Shown here: positions 28,213 through 37,053 of the stretch, piece after piece
How positions within the stretch are numbered: the first letter of the stretch is position 1
How the letters are laid out: each line of letters opens with the position of its first letter
From: Planctomycetales bacterium
GTDB lineage: Bacteria; Planctomycetota; Planctomycetia; Planctomycetales; Planctomycetaceae
Direction: 5' to 3'
NCBI GenBank assembly: GCA_026400835.1
Contig: JAPLOA010000093.1
Coordinates: forward strand, 45,225-109,224
DNA length: 64,000 nt
Translations under genes and position numbers: made by a program
Notes under the pieces: generated by a model
The model's database searches: none
What the model saw: only the letters and a program-made list of their open reading frames with translations
Told to the model about the DNA's origin: nothing

Positions 28213-28758
28213 ATGTCTCGCAACGAACACCCACAGAATCTGCCCGGTCGAGTCGTTCGCTCATCTTCACGAGCAGGTATTGGCGGCGGCGCGATTCTCA
28301 TTGGCCTGGCCCTGTTCCTGCTGTTCAAGGGAATGGGCCCCGGCGGAACTGGTTTATCCGGGTCAGGAATCGGAACTGAATCAGAAAAGTCGCTGATCAC
28401 TGCAACAGGAACCGAGACTCCCTCGGAGAAAGCCCTCGCGGCCCCTGATGAAGTCAAAGGAGGACTGACTGACGACGAAAAGAAGTCTCTCTCTGGAGAC
28501 GTGTTTACCGTGTTGATCGACGAGAAGTCCTTTCTGATGGAACTCCCGGGAGATCTCGATCCTGTCTACGTTGAAACTCCGTTACCACGAGTCATCGAAC
28601 TGGCCAAACTGGCAAAAGGCGACTCCAACGGAATTCGAGTGCGAATCCTCCGCCGCGAAAACGCGCGTGCATCGGCAGAGTTTGATTTAATCGACGGACT
28701 CCGCAAAGCAGGCGTCTCGAAAGATTCAACGATCATGCCGGCGGATTTCGTTCCGTAG
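28213..28758 (+). CDS. single-pass membrane protein, third member of the ExbB/ExbD-like set
   Basis: Not recognised at family level. 181 residues: a basic N-terminus, one membrane helix (GGGAILIGLALFLLFKGMG, about 24–42), a disordered glycine/serine/threonine linker, and a small C-terminal alpha/beta domain (FTVLIDEKSFLMEL, IRVRILRRENARASAE) that loosely resembles the periplasmic domain of ExbD. GGAGAA lies before the ATG. It follows the ExbD-like gene by 111 bp on the same strand and probably acts with that complex; this is inference from order. Confidence 0.65.
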   Translation: MSRNEHPQNLPGRVVRSSSRAGIGGGAILIGLALFLLFKGMGPGGTGLSGSGIGTESEKSLITATGTETPSEKALAAPDEVKGGLTDDEKKSLSGDVFTVLIDEKSFLMELPGDLDPVYVETPLPRVIELAKLAKGDSNGIRVRILRRENARASAEFDLIDGLRKAGVSKDSTIMPADFVP

Positions 28759-28886
28759 GATCTTTACGTCGATCACAGCAACAATTCGACACACTGAACT
28801 GCTGTCATAAGGCTCTGCCTATTGATCCATCACTTGCTTTCAGGTCGTTTCACGCACATCATTTAGCGACGGACTGGAGAAACTCG

Positions 28887-30284
28887 ATGAAGTCGCAGCA
28901 AGTGAATTTCGGACGTCGAAAATGTATCCACGTGGGAACATCTGCATGGTTAGCTACCAGTCTTGGGCAAATCCTGCAGAGCAGGGCGGCTAACGCTCAG
29001 GCGGCTGGATCTGTGGTCTCAGAGTCATCGGACTCCAGCGCTTCCTTTGGCCGCGCGAAGAGGATCATCTATCTGTATTTGAGCGGTGGGCCTTCGCAGT
29101 ACGAAACATTTGATCCGAAGCCTGATGCGCCTGCGGAGATCCGAGGAAGCTTTAAACCGATCTCATCAAATGTGCCCGGTATCAACTTGTGTGAACTGTT
29201 GCCTCGAACGTCTACCATCGCCGATCGACTGGCTATCGTTCGATCTTTTGCCACCGATGACCCAAATCACGAATCGGGCGGATACTGGGTGAATACCGGA
29301 CATAAGTATGTCGGCCCCGACATGCGCGCACTCGCGCCAAGCGACTGGCCGACGCTGGCTTCCATCGTGAAAATGCTCCGCCCGACCGACGGAGGACCAT
29401 TCAGCTCGGTGATGTTGCCAGAACCGATCGTCGCCAATCCCAACGTTTTTCTTCCCGGACAGAATGCCGGATTCCTTGGCCGCCGCTGGGATCCGGAGAT
29501 TCTTCGCTGCGATCCGTCTGCGATTGATTTCAACATCGACAGTCTCACACTGCCGGAACAAATAACCGAGAGCCGACTGGGATCTCGCAAAGCACTGCTG
29601 AGCGAGTTCGTGGCACTACAACCTGTTCGCGCACGAGCCATCGACGAATACGAACAACTGCGGCAGGAGGCCATGGGACTGCTGATCTCGGGAACTGCCA
29701 AAGGAGCCTTTGCGATTGATCAGGAATCCGCGACTGTGCGTGACCGATATGGTCGCGGCAAGTGGGGACAGTCTGTCCTGTTGGCTCGCCGTTTGATCGA
29801 AGCCGACGTCCGCATGGTGTTTGTCAACTGGCCGCGCGAACCGGGTGACCTGAGCGCTCCAAATCCTCTGTGGGACACGCATGCTCACAATGATGTCCGC
29901 ATGAAGTCTGTGCTATGTCCTCAGTTCGACCAGGGTTTCACCGCGTTGATTGAAGATCTGGAAGCTCGCGGGCTGCTGGAGGAAACCCTGATCGTCGCTG
30001 TTGGTGAGATGGGGCGAACACCAAAGTTCAACGCCAGCGGAGGCCGCGATCACTGGGGCAACGTCTTTAGCTTCGTCCTTGCCGGTGCCGGAATCCGCGC
30101 AGGACAGGTCTACGGAGCCAGTGACCGAGACGGTGCTTATCCAGCTCATGATCGAGTCACCCCGCCCGAACTGACCGCCACAATTCTGCACCTGCTGGGA
30201 ATCAGCCATGAGGCGACTTTCCCTGATCGCACGGGTCGCCCTCTGCGAGTCGTTGAGGGAGCACCGATCACGGCGTTGATCTGA
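28887..30284 (+). CDS. DUF1501 secreted protein
   Basis: Third DUF1501 protein, 465 residues. The export signal contains a twin-arginine-like GRRKCIHVG followed by a weak hydrophobic stretch. Landmarks: YLYLSGGPSQYETFDPKPD near 66, VRDRYGRGKWGQSVLLARRLIEADVRMVFV, WDTHAHNDVR and VAVGEMGRTPKFNASGGRDHWG. Here the variable site after TPKFN matches the fourth copy (near 38200) more closely than the first two. No DUF1549/DUF1553 partner is adjacent. Activity unproven. Confidence 0.9.
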   Translation: MKSQQVNFGRRKCIHVGTSAWLATSLGQILQSRAANAQAAGSVVSESSDSSASFGRAKRIIYLYLSGGPSQYETFDPKPDAPAEIRGSFKPISSNVPGINLCELLPRTSTIADRLAIVRSFATDDPNHESGGYWVNTGHKYVGPDMRALAPSDWPTLASIVKMLRPTDGGPFSSVMLPEPIVANPNVFLPGQNAGFLGRRWDPEILRCDPSAIDFNIDSLTLPEQITESRLGSRKALLSEFVALQPVRARAIDEYEQLRQEAMGLLISGTAKGAFAIDQESATVRDRYGRGKWGQSVLLARRLIEADVRMVFVNWPREPGDLSAPNPLWDTHAHNDVRMKSVLCPQFDQGFTALIEDLEARGLLEETLIVAVGEMGRTPKFNASGGRDHWGNVFSFVLAGAGIRAGQVYGASDRDGAYPAHDRVTPPELTATILHLLGISHEATFPDRTGRPLRVVEGAPITALI

Positions 30285-30351
30285 TTCCTCACAAGTACAT
30301 ACTGAAGTCGTCTGCATGCATTTATTCCTTACAAAAGCACCAGACCAGACT

Positions 30352-30367
30352 ATCGCATATCGACGAT
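30352..30367. promoter_or_regulatory. probable ArsR operator at arsR
   Basis: The 16-bp ATCGCATATCGACGAT is an imperfect inverted repeat that matches 12 of 16 positions of the perfect palindrome ahead of the arsM–arsD gene. It sits 25 bp upstream of the arsR start, where it would allow autorepression. Assignment is by similarity between the two sites. Confidence 0.6.
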
Positions 30368-30391
30368 AATCAATTTAACGGAGTTGCTTCG

Positions 30392-30727
30392 GTGCCAAAA
30401 CAGGCTGTCAAAAAGATGCCATGCTGTGACGACACCAGTCCCTGCAGTTTGCCGGCTGATCAGTCCGCCGAACAGATCGCAGCACTGGCATGGGCAATTG
30501 CGCATCCAGCACGGGTGCGGATTGTGCGATTGCTGATCAGCCGTAACACCTGCGTCTGCGGTGAGATTGTTGACGAAATGCCGCTGGCTCAGTCGACGGT
30601 TTCCCAGCATTTGAAAATCCTGAAGGAATCGGGACTTGTGCAGGGCGAAGTGGATGGCCCCAAGGTGTGTTACTGCATCAATTCGGAAAAGCTCGCGGCA
30701 TTAAAGTCACTGGTGGCGTCTCTGTAG
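30392..30727 (+). CDS. arsR: ArsR-family arsenic-responsive repressor
   Basis: Winged-helix metalloregulator that leaves its operator when arsenite binds. About 111 residues from a GTG start with GGAG upstream. The binding site motif is NTCVCGEIV in the recognition region, matching the CxC of arsenite sensors; an extra N-terminal pair (MPCCDDTSPC) may also bind metal. The DNA-reading helix is LAQSTVSQHLKILKESGLV. It is the first gene of the arsenic cluster, and matching palindromes occur ahead of it and of the next gene. Autorepression is inferred. Confidence 0.9.
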   Translation: MPKQAVKKMPCCDDTSPCSLPADQSAEQIAALAWAIAHPARVRIVRLLISRNTCVCGEIVDEMPLAQSTVSQHLKILKESGLVQGEVDGPKVCYCINSEKLAALKSLVASL

Positions 30728-30746
30728 ACTTTTTTTGCCCCACAAT

Positions 30747-30762
30747 ATCGTCGTTCGACGAT
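30747..30762. promoter_or_regulatory. probable ArsR operator ahead of arsM–arsD
   Basis: ATCGTCG-TT-CGACGAT is a perfect 7-bp inverted repeat with a 2-bp spacer, in an A/T-rich stretch 37 bp upstream of the arsM start. A degenerate copy precedes arsR and another lies inside the arsM–arsD reading frame at 31733. Its symmetry and location fit an ArsR dimer site. Confidence 0.7.
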
Positions 30763-30798
30763 TTACGATAATATAGATCAGCTGGACGGGAGATCGGG

Positions 30799-32160
30799 AT
30801 GTCATCAATCACAGAAACAGTTCGAGACAAATACGCGGCTGTGGCACTTAGTGGACTGTCCAATAACGACACCGCCGTAAAATCAGTTGCGGCAGCTTTT
30901 GGATACTCTATCGAAGAACTGGATTCGTTGCCGTCTGAAGCCAACATGGGCTTGTCGTGCGGCAACCCGGTTGCAATGGCCGCATTAAAACTGGGCGAAG
31001 TTGTTGTCGATCCAGGTTGCGGTGGCGGCCTGGATGTCCTCTTGGCATCCCGGCTTGTGGGGCCAACCGGCAAGGCGATTGGCGTCGATATGACCACCGA
31101 GATGCTGGAGCGGTCTCGAGCGGGTGCTGCAAAAGCCGGCGCGACGAATGTCGAGTTTTATCAGGCGCAGATCGATCATCTTCCTCTTCCTGATGCTTCT
31201 GTCGACTGCGTTCTCAGCAATTGCGTGATCAACCTCGCGGCGGATAAGTCGGCCGTGTTTCGCGAGATGCTGCGAGTTCTCAAGCCAGGTGGTCGAATTT
31301 CGATCAGCGACATTGCGTTGAAGCAGCCGCTGCCGCCGGATGTGGCCAGCAGTCTCCATGCTTATGTTGGCTGCATCGCCGGAGCTATGATGATCTCGGA
31401 ATATGAACGCCTGCTCAATAAAGCCGGATTCGAAGCGGTCATCGTGACCGATACCGGAGCCGATTTGAACGTGTATGCTCAAGCCAGTTCTTCCGGATGC
31501 TGCTCGCCGGAATCCGATGCATCCTGCTGTGCTCCGGCATCGGGGACATCAGGTGCATCCTCGGCAACGGCCGAAACAGGCGGCTCCGGAAGCCCGGTCC
31601 ATGACGGCCTGGAACAGATAATGCGACAGTTTGATGTGAACGCGTATGCCGCCAGCGTTCGAGTCTACGCAACCCGAGGTGCACACAGTGTGACCCTACC
31701 GCACTATGAAACGCCCGTTTCGGGCATCCTATATTGCTCTTCGATGATTTCTTCAACGAAAGTGACTGCCATGAAAACGATCCTGATCTATGACCGCCCA
31801 ATGTGTTGTTCCACTGGCATCTGTGGGCCAAGTGTCGATCCCGTGTTGCCTCGCTTTGCAGCCGACCTGGAAACAATGAAGAACGCCGGGCACAGCGTCG
31901 AACGATACAACCTGTCGCAGCAGCCTCAGGCTTTCATCGAAAACAAAGAGATTCACGCGTTGATCTCCAGCAAGGGTACCGATGTGCTGCCGGTAGTTGT
32001 TGTGGATGGACGCGTTGTCAGCCGAGGCATCTATCCGTCGATGGAAATGCTTCAGATGTGGACCGCTGGCGGCGTGACTGCTGCAGCCGCTCCTGTCATG
32101 ACGATGTCATTGCCGATCGCCGATGAAGGCTGCTGCAGTGGTTCGACAGGATGCTGTTAG
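30799..32160 (+). CDS. fused arsenite methyltransferase ArsM – arsenic metallochaperone ArsD
   Basis: One uninterrupted 453-residue frame. Residues 1–240 are ArsM, an S-adenosylmethionine-dependent arsenite methyltransferase: MGLSCGNP, the SAM loop [21 protein letters not shown] and YVGCIAGA give the conserved cysteines. A cysteine-pair tail ([13 protein letters not shown]) and a low-complexity linker follow. From Met325 (base 31771) the protein is a complete Ars[20 protein letters not shown] with the Cys12/13/18-type site, and a C-terminal [10 protein letters not shown]. ArsD normally hands arsenite to ArsA, whose gene follows. The linker looks like former intergenic DNA (hairpin and operator-like site). 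Separate translation of ArsD from its own ATG is possible. Confidence 0.85.
   Translation: MSSITETVRDKYAAVALSGLSNNDTAVKSVAAAFGYSIEELDSLPSEANMGLSCGNPVAMAALKLGEVVVDPGCGGGLDVLLASRLVGPTGKAIGVDMTTEMLERSRAGAAKAGATNVEFYQAQIDHLPLPDASVDCVLSNCVINLAADKSAVFREMLRVLKPGGRISISDIALKQPLPPDVASSLHAYVGCIAGAMMISEYERLLNKAGFEAVIVTDTGADLNVYAQASSSGCCSPESDASCCAPASGTSGASSATAETGGSGSPVHDGLEQIMRQFDVNAYAASVRVYATRGAHSVTLPHYETPVSGILYCSSMISSTKVTAMKTILIYDRPMCCSTGICGPSVDPVLPRFAADLETMKNAGHSVERYNLSQQPQAFIENKEIHALISSKGTDVLPVVVVDGRVVSRGIYPSMEMLQMWTAGGVTAAAAPVMTMSLPIADEGCCSGSTGCC
31733..31748. promoter_or_regulatory. degenerate ArsR-operator-like site inside arsM–arsD
   Basis: ATTGCTCTTCGATGAT matches 11 of 16 positions of the perfect operator at 30747 and is preceded by A/T-rich TAT. 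Just upstream is a GCCCG-TTT-CGGGC hairpin near 31713. Both lie within the reading frame, 23 bp before the ATG that begins the ArsD part. This is what a relic intergenic promoter would look like. Low certainty on its own. Confidence 0.35.
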
Positions 32161-32180
32161 TTGAGCGTCCTGGCAGGCAA

Positions 32181-32326
32181 GCGGCAGGGCGTCAGCCCTC
32201 CGTGAATGCTCTGCATGTCTGCAACTTCACCCGTGAAGTAATACAAGCCGTTTGGCTGATGGCAGGAACGCGGGGCTGATTCACTTAAAACAATCGACAC
32301 GGGGGGCTGACGCCCAGCCGCTCTCC
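32181..32326. repeat. inverted-repeat element, family A copy 2
   Basis: Arms 32181–32204 and 32297–32326 carry the same GGCGTCAGCCCTCC-type sequence as the element at 1723–1865, here with a few mismatches. The spacer is 92 bp and unrelated to that of copy 1. It fills the 182-bp gap between arsM–arsD and arsA, so any operon transcript would include it and could fold over it. Confidence 0.8.
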
Positions 32327-32342
32327 TTCAAGGAACCAGGCC

Positions 32343-34133
32343 ATGGAATTTCTAAAACACACCACTCGCAACCTGTTCTTCACGGGAAAGGGTGGCGTGG
32401 GCAAGACCTCGGTGGCATGTGCAGCGGCAGTGAAGCTGGCGGATGCTGGCAAACGCGTGTTGCTGGTTTCGACAGACCCCGCATCGAACCTGGATGAAGT
32501 ACTGGGAACGCCACTACAGCATCATCCGACGTCGATTCCCTCCATCCCCAATCTGTTCGCCATGAATCTGGATCCGGAAAAGTCCGCCGCCGATTATCGC
32601 GAACGCATGGTTGGCCCCTATCGAACGTTGCTGCCTGCTGCAGCAATCGCCAGCATGGAAGAACAGTTTTCCGGTTCATGCACTTTAGAAATCGCCGCGT
32701 TTGATGAATTCTCCAGGCTGCTCGGCGATGCGTCTGCCACCGCAGATTTTGATCATGTGATCTTCGACACCGCACCGACCGGGCATACGCTCAGGCTGCT
32801 GACATTGCCCTCGGCCTGGTCCGGTTTTATGGAGAGCAACACCACAGGAACTTCGTGTCTCGGTCCGCTGGCGGGTTTGCAGGCTCAGCAGGTTCTGTAT
32901 CAGGACACAGTGAAGGCATTGAGCGATCCGACTGTCACAACACTGGTCATGGTGACTCGAGCAGAAGCTACAGCGTTTCGCGAAGCAGCTCGTACAAGTG
33001 GCGAACTACAGGCATTGGGCGTCGCTAATCAGCATCTGGTCATCAATGCTCTTTTTCAGGCTTCGACCACCAGCGATCCTTATGCGATGGCAATGCAGCA
33101 TCGCAGCGATAAAGCAATCGCCGAAATGCCGGATGTGCTCAAGTCTCTGCCCCGAACTTCAATTCCGCTTACGGCAGGCGGAGTACTGGGCGTTGCGGCT
33201 TTGCGAAGTCTCGGGCAGCCTGCTTCGACCGCGCCCGTCGTTGGATCGGGCAAAGCCAGTGATGAATCCGCAGTCGAGCGCGCGAGTCTTCCGCAGTCAC
33301 TGTCAGCGATGATCGACGAACTTGCCGCACCGGGGCACGGCGTAATCCTCGCGATGGGCAAGGGTGGCGTCGGAAAAACCACGGTCGCGGCTGCGGTGGC
33401 CGTCGCGCTTGCCGAACGAGGACTCGAAGTGCATCTGTCGACCACCGATCCGGCCGCGCATATTGCCGCCGCAGTTGCCGGAGAAACGTATCCTAATCTT
33501 ACGGTCAGTCGCATCGACCCAGTCGCCGAAACCGCAAAGTACTCGCAGGAAGTCATGACCAACGCCGGCGCCGGGCTGGACGCATCAGGCAGAGCCCTGC
33601 TGGAAGAAGATCTGCGTTCGCCATGCACGGAAGAGATCGCCGTATTCCGTGCGTTCGCTGATGCCGTTGCGGAAGGAGCCAACCGCTTCGTGGTGCTCGA
33701 CACGGCTCCGACCGGTCATACTGTTTTGCTGCTGGACTCGGCACTCGCGTATCATCGCGAGGTGACTCGCCAGACCAGCGGGATGCCGGAGGCTGTGAAA
33801 AATCTGCTTCCGCGATTGCGAGACAAACAGTTTACGCGAGTACTGCTAGTGACCCTTCCGGAGGCAACTCCCGTGCATGAGGCAGCTCAGTTGCAGCGCG
33901 ATCTGCGTCGAGCGGAAATCGAACCGTACGCATGGATCATCAACAACAGTCTGTGTCCGCTAAACGTCACGGACCCGCTACTGGTGGAACGCCAAAAACA
34001 AGAAGCTCGCTACATCCACGAAGTCGTCAACGGTCAGGCCAGCCGTACGGCTCTGATCGCCTGGCAACTCGAACCACCCGTCGGTCCCGAGGCATTGAAA
34101 CGCGCAATACAGGCAGACGCCGTGATGCATTAA
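32343..34133 (+). CDS. arsA: arsenite-activated two-domain ATPase ArsA
   Basis: Peripheral ATPase that energises arsenite extrusion with a permease. 596 residues, two homologous halves as in classic ArsA. Half 1 has the P-loop GKGGVGKTSVA near residue 17 and DTAPTGHTLRLL; half 2 has GKGGVGKTTVA near 339 and LDTAPTGHTVLLLD. Cysteines in GSCTLEIAAF, GTSCLGPL and RSPCTEEIAVF match the metalloid-site positions of ArsA. The linker between halves is low in complexity. It follows arsM–arsD, its expected metallochaperone donor. No ArsB or Acr3 permease gene is in the window. Confidence 0.93.
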   Translation: MEFLKHTTRNLFFTGKGGVGKTSVACAAAVKLADAGKRVLLVSTDPASNLDEVLGTPLQHHPTSIPSIPNLFAMNLDPEKSAADYRERMVGPYRTLLPAAAIASMEEQFSGSCTLEIAAFDEFSRLLGDASATADFDHVIFDTAPTGHTLRLLTLPSAWSGFMESNTTGTSCLGPLAGLQAQQVLYQDTVKALSDPTVTTLVMVTRAEATAFREAARTSGELQALGVANQHLVINALFQASTTSDPYAMAMQHRSDKAIAEMPDVLKSLPRTSIPLTAGGVLGVAALRSLGQPASTAPVVGSGKASDESAVERASLPQSLSAMIDELAAPGHGVILAMGKGGVGKTTVAAAVAVALAERGLEVHLSTTDPAAHIAAAVAGETYPNLTVSRIDPVAETAKYSQEVMTNAGAGLDASGRALLEEDLRSPCTEEIAVFRAFADAVAEGANRFVVLDTAPTGHTVLLLDSALAYHREVTRQTSGMPEAVKNLLPRLRDKQFTRVLLVTLPEATPVHEAAQLQRDLRRAEIEPYAWIINNSLCPLNVTDPLLVERQKQEARYIHEVVNGQASRTALIAWQLEPPVGPEALKRAIQADAVMH

Positions 34134-34191
34134 GAGGTGGAGCAATACGAAGCGTCGCCTTTCGCTCCGCGAAATTTGAGGTGCTGTAATT

Positions 34192-34252
34192 GTTTAACGG
34201 CGAGCCGCAGGCGGAGGCGAATTTCGGCAACGCCTGTGGCTTGCCGTTAAAC
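34192..34252. repeat. intergenic palindrome in the arsA–arsC gap
   Basis: Arms 34192–34213 and 34231–34252 are complementary at 20 of 22 positions (GTTTAACGGC … GCCGTTAAAC at the outer ends) with a 17-bp loop. It would form a stable hairpin in the transcript. There is no T-run after it, so termination by the standard mechanism is doubtful. Confidence 0.75.
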
Positions 34253-34381
34253 GAGAATGTGAATCCACCCTAGAGTCTGCGCTGTGAAGTTGTTTTCCGG
34301 ACAGCATTGCATAAAACTGTTCTCCGAGCGAACAAGCCAGGGCTCCTTCATTCGTCGAAAGTGTGACAGAAAGCTGAAACA

Positions 34382-35035
34382 ATGACTGAACCAGTTCAGA
34401 CCGTACCAATTCGACTCTACATGGAGATTGAATCATATGTTTCGAAACGGGCGCAGGAGTTCGAGCAGATTTCCGAGGAGCGAAAAGCGGAACTGCAGCA
34501 GCTTGCGGTTTATGTGGGTGAGTGCATCGCAAAGGGACACGATGCGAAGCTGACGTTCGTCTGTACGCACAATTCGCGACGAAGCCATCTGACTCAGATC
34601 TGGACGCAGATCGCTGCAGCTCATTATGGCGTGAATCATGTGCAGACGTTCTCAGGAGGCACCGAAGTAACAGCCTGCAATCCTCGCACGGTTGCCGCCT
34701 TGAAACGATGTGGGCTTCGGATCAGCATCAAAGCAGAATCCAGCTCAAATCCGCACTATGTCGTCGCGTTTTCTGACATGGAACCGCCACTGATTTGCTT
34801 TTCCAAGGTCTTCAATCACGCTCCGAATCCGTCGTCGAATTACTGTGCTGTAATGACGTGTTCTCATGCCGACCAAAACTGCCCCGTCGCCATCGGCTGT
34901 GACCTGCGACTTGCAATCAGGTATGAAGATCCCAAAGTTTCCGACGACACACCACAGGAAGCCGCCACATACGATGAACGCTGCAAGCAGATTGCTCGAG
35001 AAATGTTGTACGCGATGTCGCTGGTGAGTCGCTGA
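34382..35035 (+). CDS. arsenate reductase of the low-molecular-weight phosphatase fold
   Basis: Probably reduces arsenate to arsenite, which then feeds ArsM and ArsA. 217 residues. The active-site loop is FVCTHNSRRSHLTQIW, the C-x5-R pattern of phosphatase-fold ArsC, preceded by KLTFV. Later features are FSGGTEVTACNPRTVAALK and MTCSHADQNCPVA, the latter with cysteines that could act in the thiol cascade. It is longer than classic ArsC (about 130 residues) through an N-terminal helical extension. It is last in the arsenic cluster, 248 bp after arsA. A protein tyrosine phosphatase role is a weaker alternative. Confidence 0.85.
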   Translation: MTEPVQTVPIRLYMEIESYVSKRAQEFEQISEERKAELQQLAVYVGECIAKGHDAKLTFVCTHNSRRSHLTQIWTQIAAAHYGVNHVQTFSGGTEVTACNPRTVAALKRCGLRISIKAESSSNPHYVVAFSDMEPPLICFSKVFNHAPNPSSNYCAVMTCSHADQNCPVAIGCDLRLAIRYEDPKVSDDTPQEAATYDERCKQIAREMLYAMSLVSR

Positions 35036-35427
35036 AGCAAACGCGGTCTGTCGTGCAATTCCACCGGAGAAGCGCCAACGCCAGCAGGTCGCTGACAGTC
35101 TGGAATGCCCGTCGCTTTTGGCCTCGCGAAACTCGTCTGACTTTTTCGGAGAGCAGGCACATTCAACTTTGCGCCCCGACTTCCAAGATGGGAAAGAGCC
35201 AAAGAACAAATACTGTAAATCTCGCAGATTCGACGGCTTCGGGCTAACTTGACGAAAGTTCCTGGCGAAAAAAACGCTGTAGAATAAATTCACAGCCTCA
35301 AAACACAATACGACGCCGATCGCTCCATTCAGAAGTTCACAAATTACGGCTCCACAACAATTGTACGGAACATTCGACGAATCCCAACAACGCTGCAAAT
35401 GCCGCCAATCTATTAGAGGCCATTAAA
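35036..35427. other. intergenic region after the arsenic cluster
   Basis: 392 bp with no gene I can support. Minus-strand frames here run antisense through the arsenate reductase gene and have no ribosome site. A weak GAGG near 35416 serves the next gene. No clear terminator for the ars cluster was found. Confidence 0.4.
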
Positions 35428-36801
35428 GTGACCCGCACACCATCGATCTGCCCGCTTATCATGCTACTGACATTTTGCGGTTCAATCGTCATGGCGCAGG
35501 CACCTGATTCAAAACAGCTGGTCACTCGCGATATTGGATCACGACGAGAGCTGTTTGTGGATCGCTTTCTGATTGATCGGCTTGAAAACGCAACGCTCAA
35601 GCTGCATGAACCACGACTCGCGCCGGCGATGTCGGAACCGGCCAATAACCTGGAATACGGCACGGTTATCAAAGACGGAGATCTGTTTCGGCTGTACACG
35701 CGAGATGCCCGCGGATCGAAATTCGATGGCGATACGACCGAGGTCACTCGGTACTGTGAAAGTCGCGATGGAATCCACTGGACGAAACCAAAGCTGGGGC
35801 TTGTAGAAATTGATGGCTCAAAAGACAACAACGTAATTCTGCATGAGGCTCCGTACTGTCACAACTTTTCACCTTTCCTCGACCAGCGTCCCAACGTTCC
35901 TTCACAGGAACGATTCAAGGCACTGGGTGGAACGGTGAAGTCGGGTCTCGTTGCATTCATCTCGGCGGACGGAATTCACTGGAAGAAACTGCGACCAGAG
36001 CCTGTCGTTACTTACACAAAGGAGTATGCGTTCGATTCGCAGAACGTATCGTTCTGGTCAGAAGCCGAAAGCTGCTATGTCTGTTACTTCCGACACTTCC
36101 TCGACAAAAAACTGCGATCGGTTTGTCGGACCACATCGGCGGATTTCGTAACATGGTCTGAACCAATTCAACTGAAGCCCAATTTTCCCGGCGAGCATAT
36201 CTACACGACACTGACGCATCCCTACTTTCGAGCCCCACACATCTACATCGCTACGCCAACACGTTTTCATCCGGAGAGAGGCGAAAGTACGGACATCCTG
36301 TTAATGTCGACTCGCGGTGATAATCCGTTCGACCGCACGTTTCGTGAAGCCTTTATTCGACCGGGGCTGGACCCGGATCGCTGGGGCAATCGTTCCAACT
36401 ACGCCGCACTCAACATCGTGCCAACAGGTCCGACAGAGATGTCGATTTTCACAACACCGTTCCGCCGGTTCACTCTGCGAACGGATGGCTTTGCTTCGGT
36501 GCATGTGGGAGCTGACGTTGGCGAATTGGTGACTCAACCACTGCGATTTACGGGTAAGCAACTTGTGATCAATTATTCGACCAGCGCTGGCGGTAGTTTA
36601 CGAGTTGAGGTCCTTGACGGATCCGGCCAGCCGATCCCTGACTTTACGCTGACTGACAGCCGCAACCTTGTTGGAGACACGATTGAGCAACAAGTCCAGT
36701 GGAAGAAAGGGAGTGATGTCTCGTCTCTTGCTGGTCAACCAGTGCGATTGCGATTCGTGATGCAGGAAGCAGATCTGTTTGCGATTCAGTTTCGCGAATA
36801 A
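35428..36801 (+). CDS. secreted GH32/GH43-like beta-propeller protein
   Basis: Exported protein of 457 residues from a GTG start, with a signal peptide (LIMLLTFCGSIVMAQ). It shows features of the five-bladed propeller glycoside hydrolases: RRELFVDRFLID, SRDGIHWTKPKLGLVE, SADGIHWKKL and TSADFVTWSEPI. The repeated DGIHW blades are typical of planctomycete proteins annotated as glycosyl-hydrolase-like. A C-terminal beta-sandwich follows (GKQLVINYSTSAGGSLRVEV). Catalytic residues cannot be assigned, so a sugar-binding rather than hydrolytic role is possible. It precedes a DUF1501 gene. Confidence 0.75.
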   Translation: MTRTPSICPLIMLLTFCGSIVMAQAPDSKQLVTRDIGSRRELFVDRFLIDRLENATLKLHEPRLAPAMSEPANNLEYGTVIKDGDLFRLYTRDARGSKFDGDTTEVTRYCESRDGIHWTKPKLGLVEIDGSKDNNVILHEAPYCHNFSPFLDQRPNVPSQERFKALGGTVKSGLVAFISADGIHWKKLRPEPVVTYTKEYAFDSQNVSFWSEAESCYVCYFRHFLDKKLRSVCRTTSADFVTWSEPIQLKPNFPGEHIYTTLTHPYFRAPHIYIATPTRFHPERGESTDILLMSTRGDNPFDRTFREAFIRPGLDPDRWGNRSNYAALNIVPTGPTEMSIFTTPFRRFTLRTDGFASVHVGADVGELVTQPLRFTGKQLVINYSTSAGGSLRVEVLDGSGQPIPDFTLTDSRNLVGDTIEQQVQWKKGSDVSSLAGQPVRLRFVMQEADLFAIQFRE

Positions 36802-36872
36802 GGTGACGGAGTCTGCGATTCACGTTTTGAAACGTCATAGCACTCTTTCAAGCTTCTTTTTTTGCGTAGGAT

Positions 36873-36886
36873 GGGCATTCTTGCCC
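36873..36886. repeat. short intergenic hairpin
   Basis: GGGCATTCTTGCCC, a small perfect hairpin, followed at 36901–36914 by GACAGGAATGTCC. The pair resembles the hairpins at 28151–28195. It lies in the 252-bp gap before a DUF1501 gene. No T-run follows. Confidence 0.55.
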
Positions 36887-37053
36887 GCCTAAATACATTC
36901 AGACAGGAATGTCCAACAGCAGTTAAAGTCCAACCTGCATCTTTGGCATTCGGAGATCTGCTTCGATGTGATCGCCGATTGGCCTTTGCGTCTGCGGCTG
37001 GATGACGATAGAGTCACGTTTGCCTGACCGCTGGGACTTTTGTGAGGACGACC

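Noticed and set aside
26612..28758. Zorya-type defence system, because ZorA/ZorB are also MotA/ExbB-like and coiled-coil proteins
   Set aside because: No helicase or nuclease genes (ZorC/D/E type) are adjacent, and the second protein has no recognisable OmpA-like domain.
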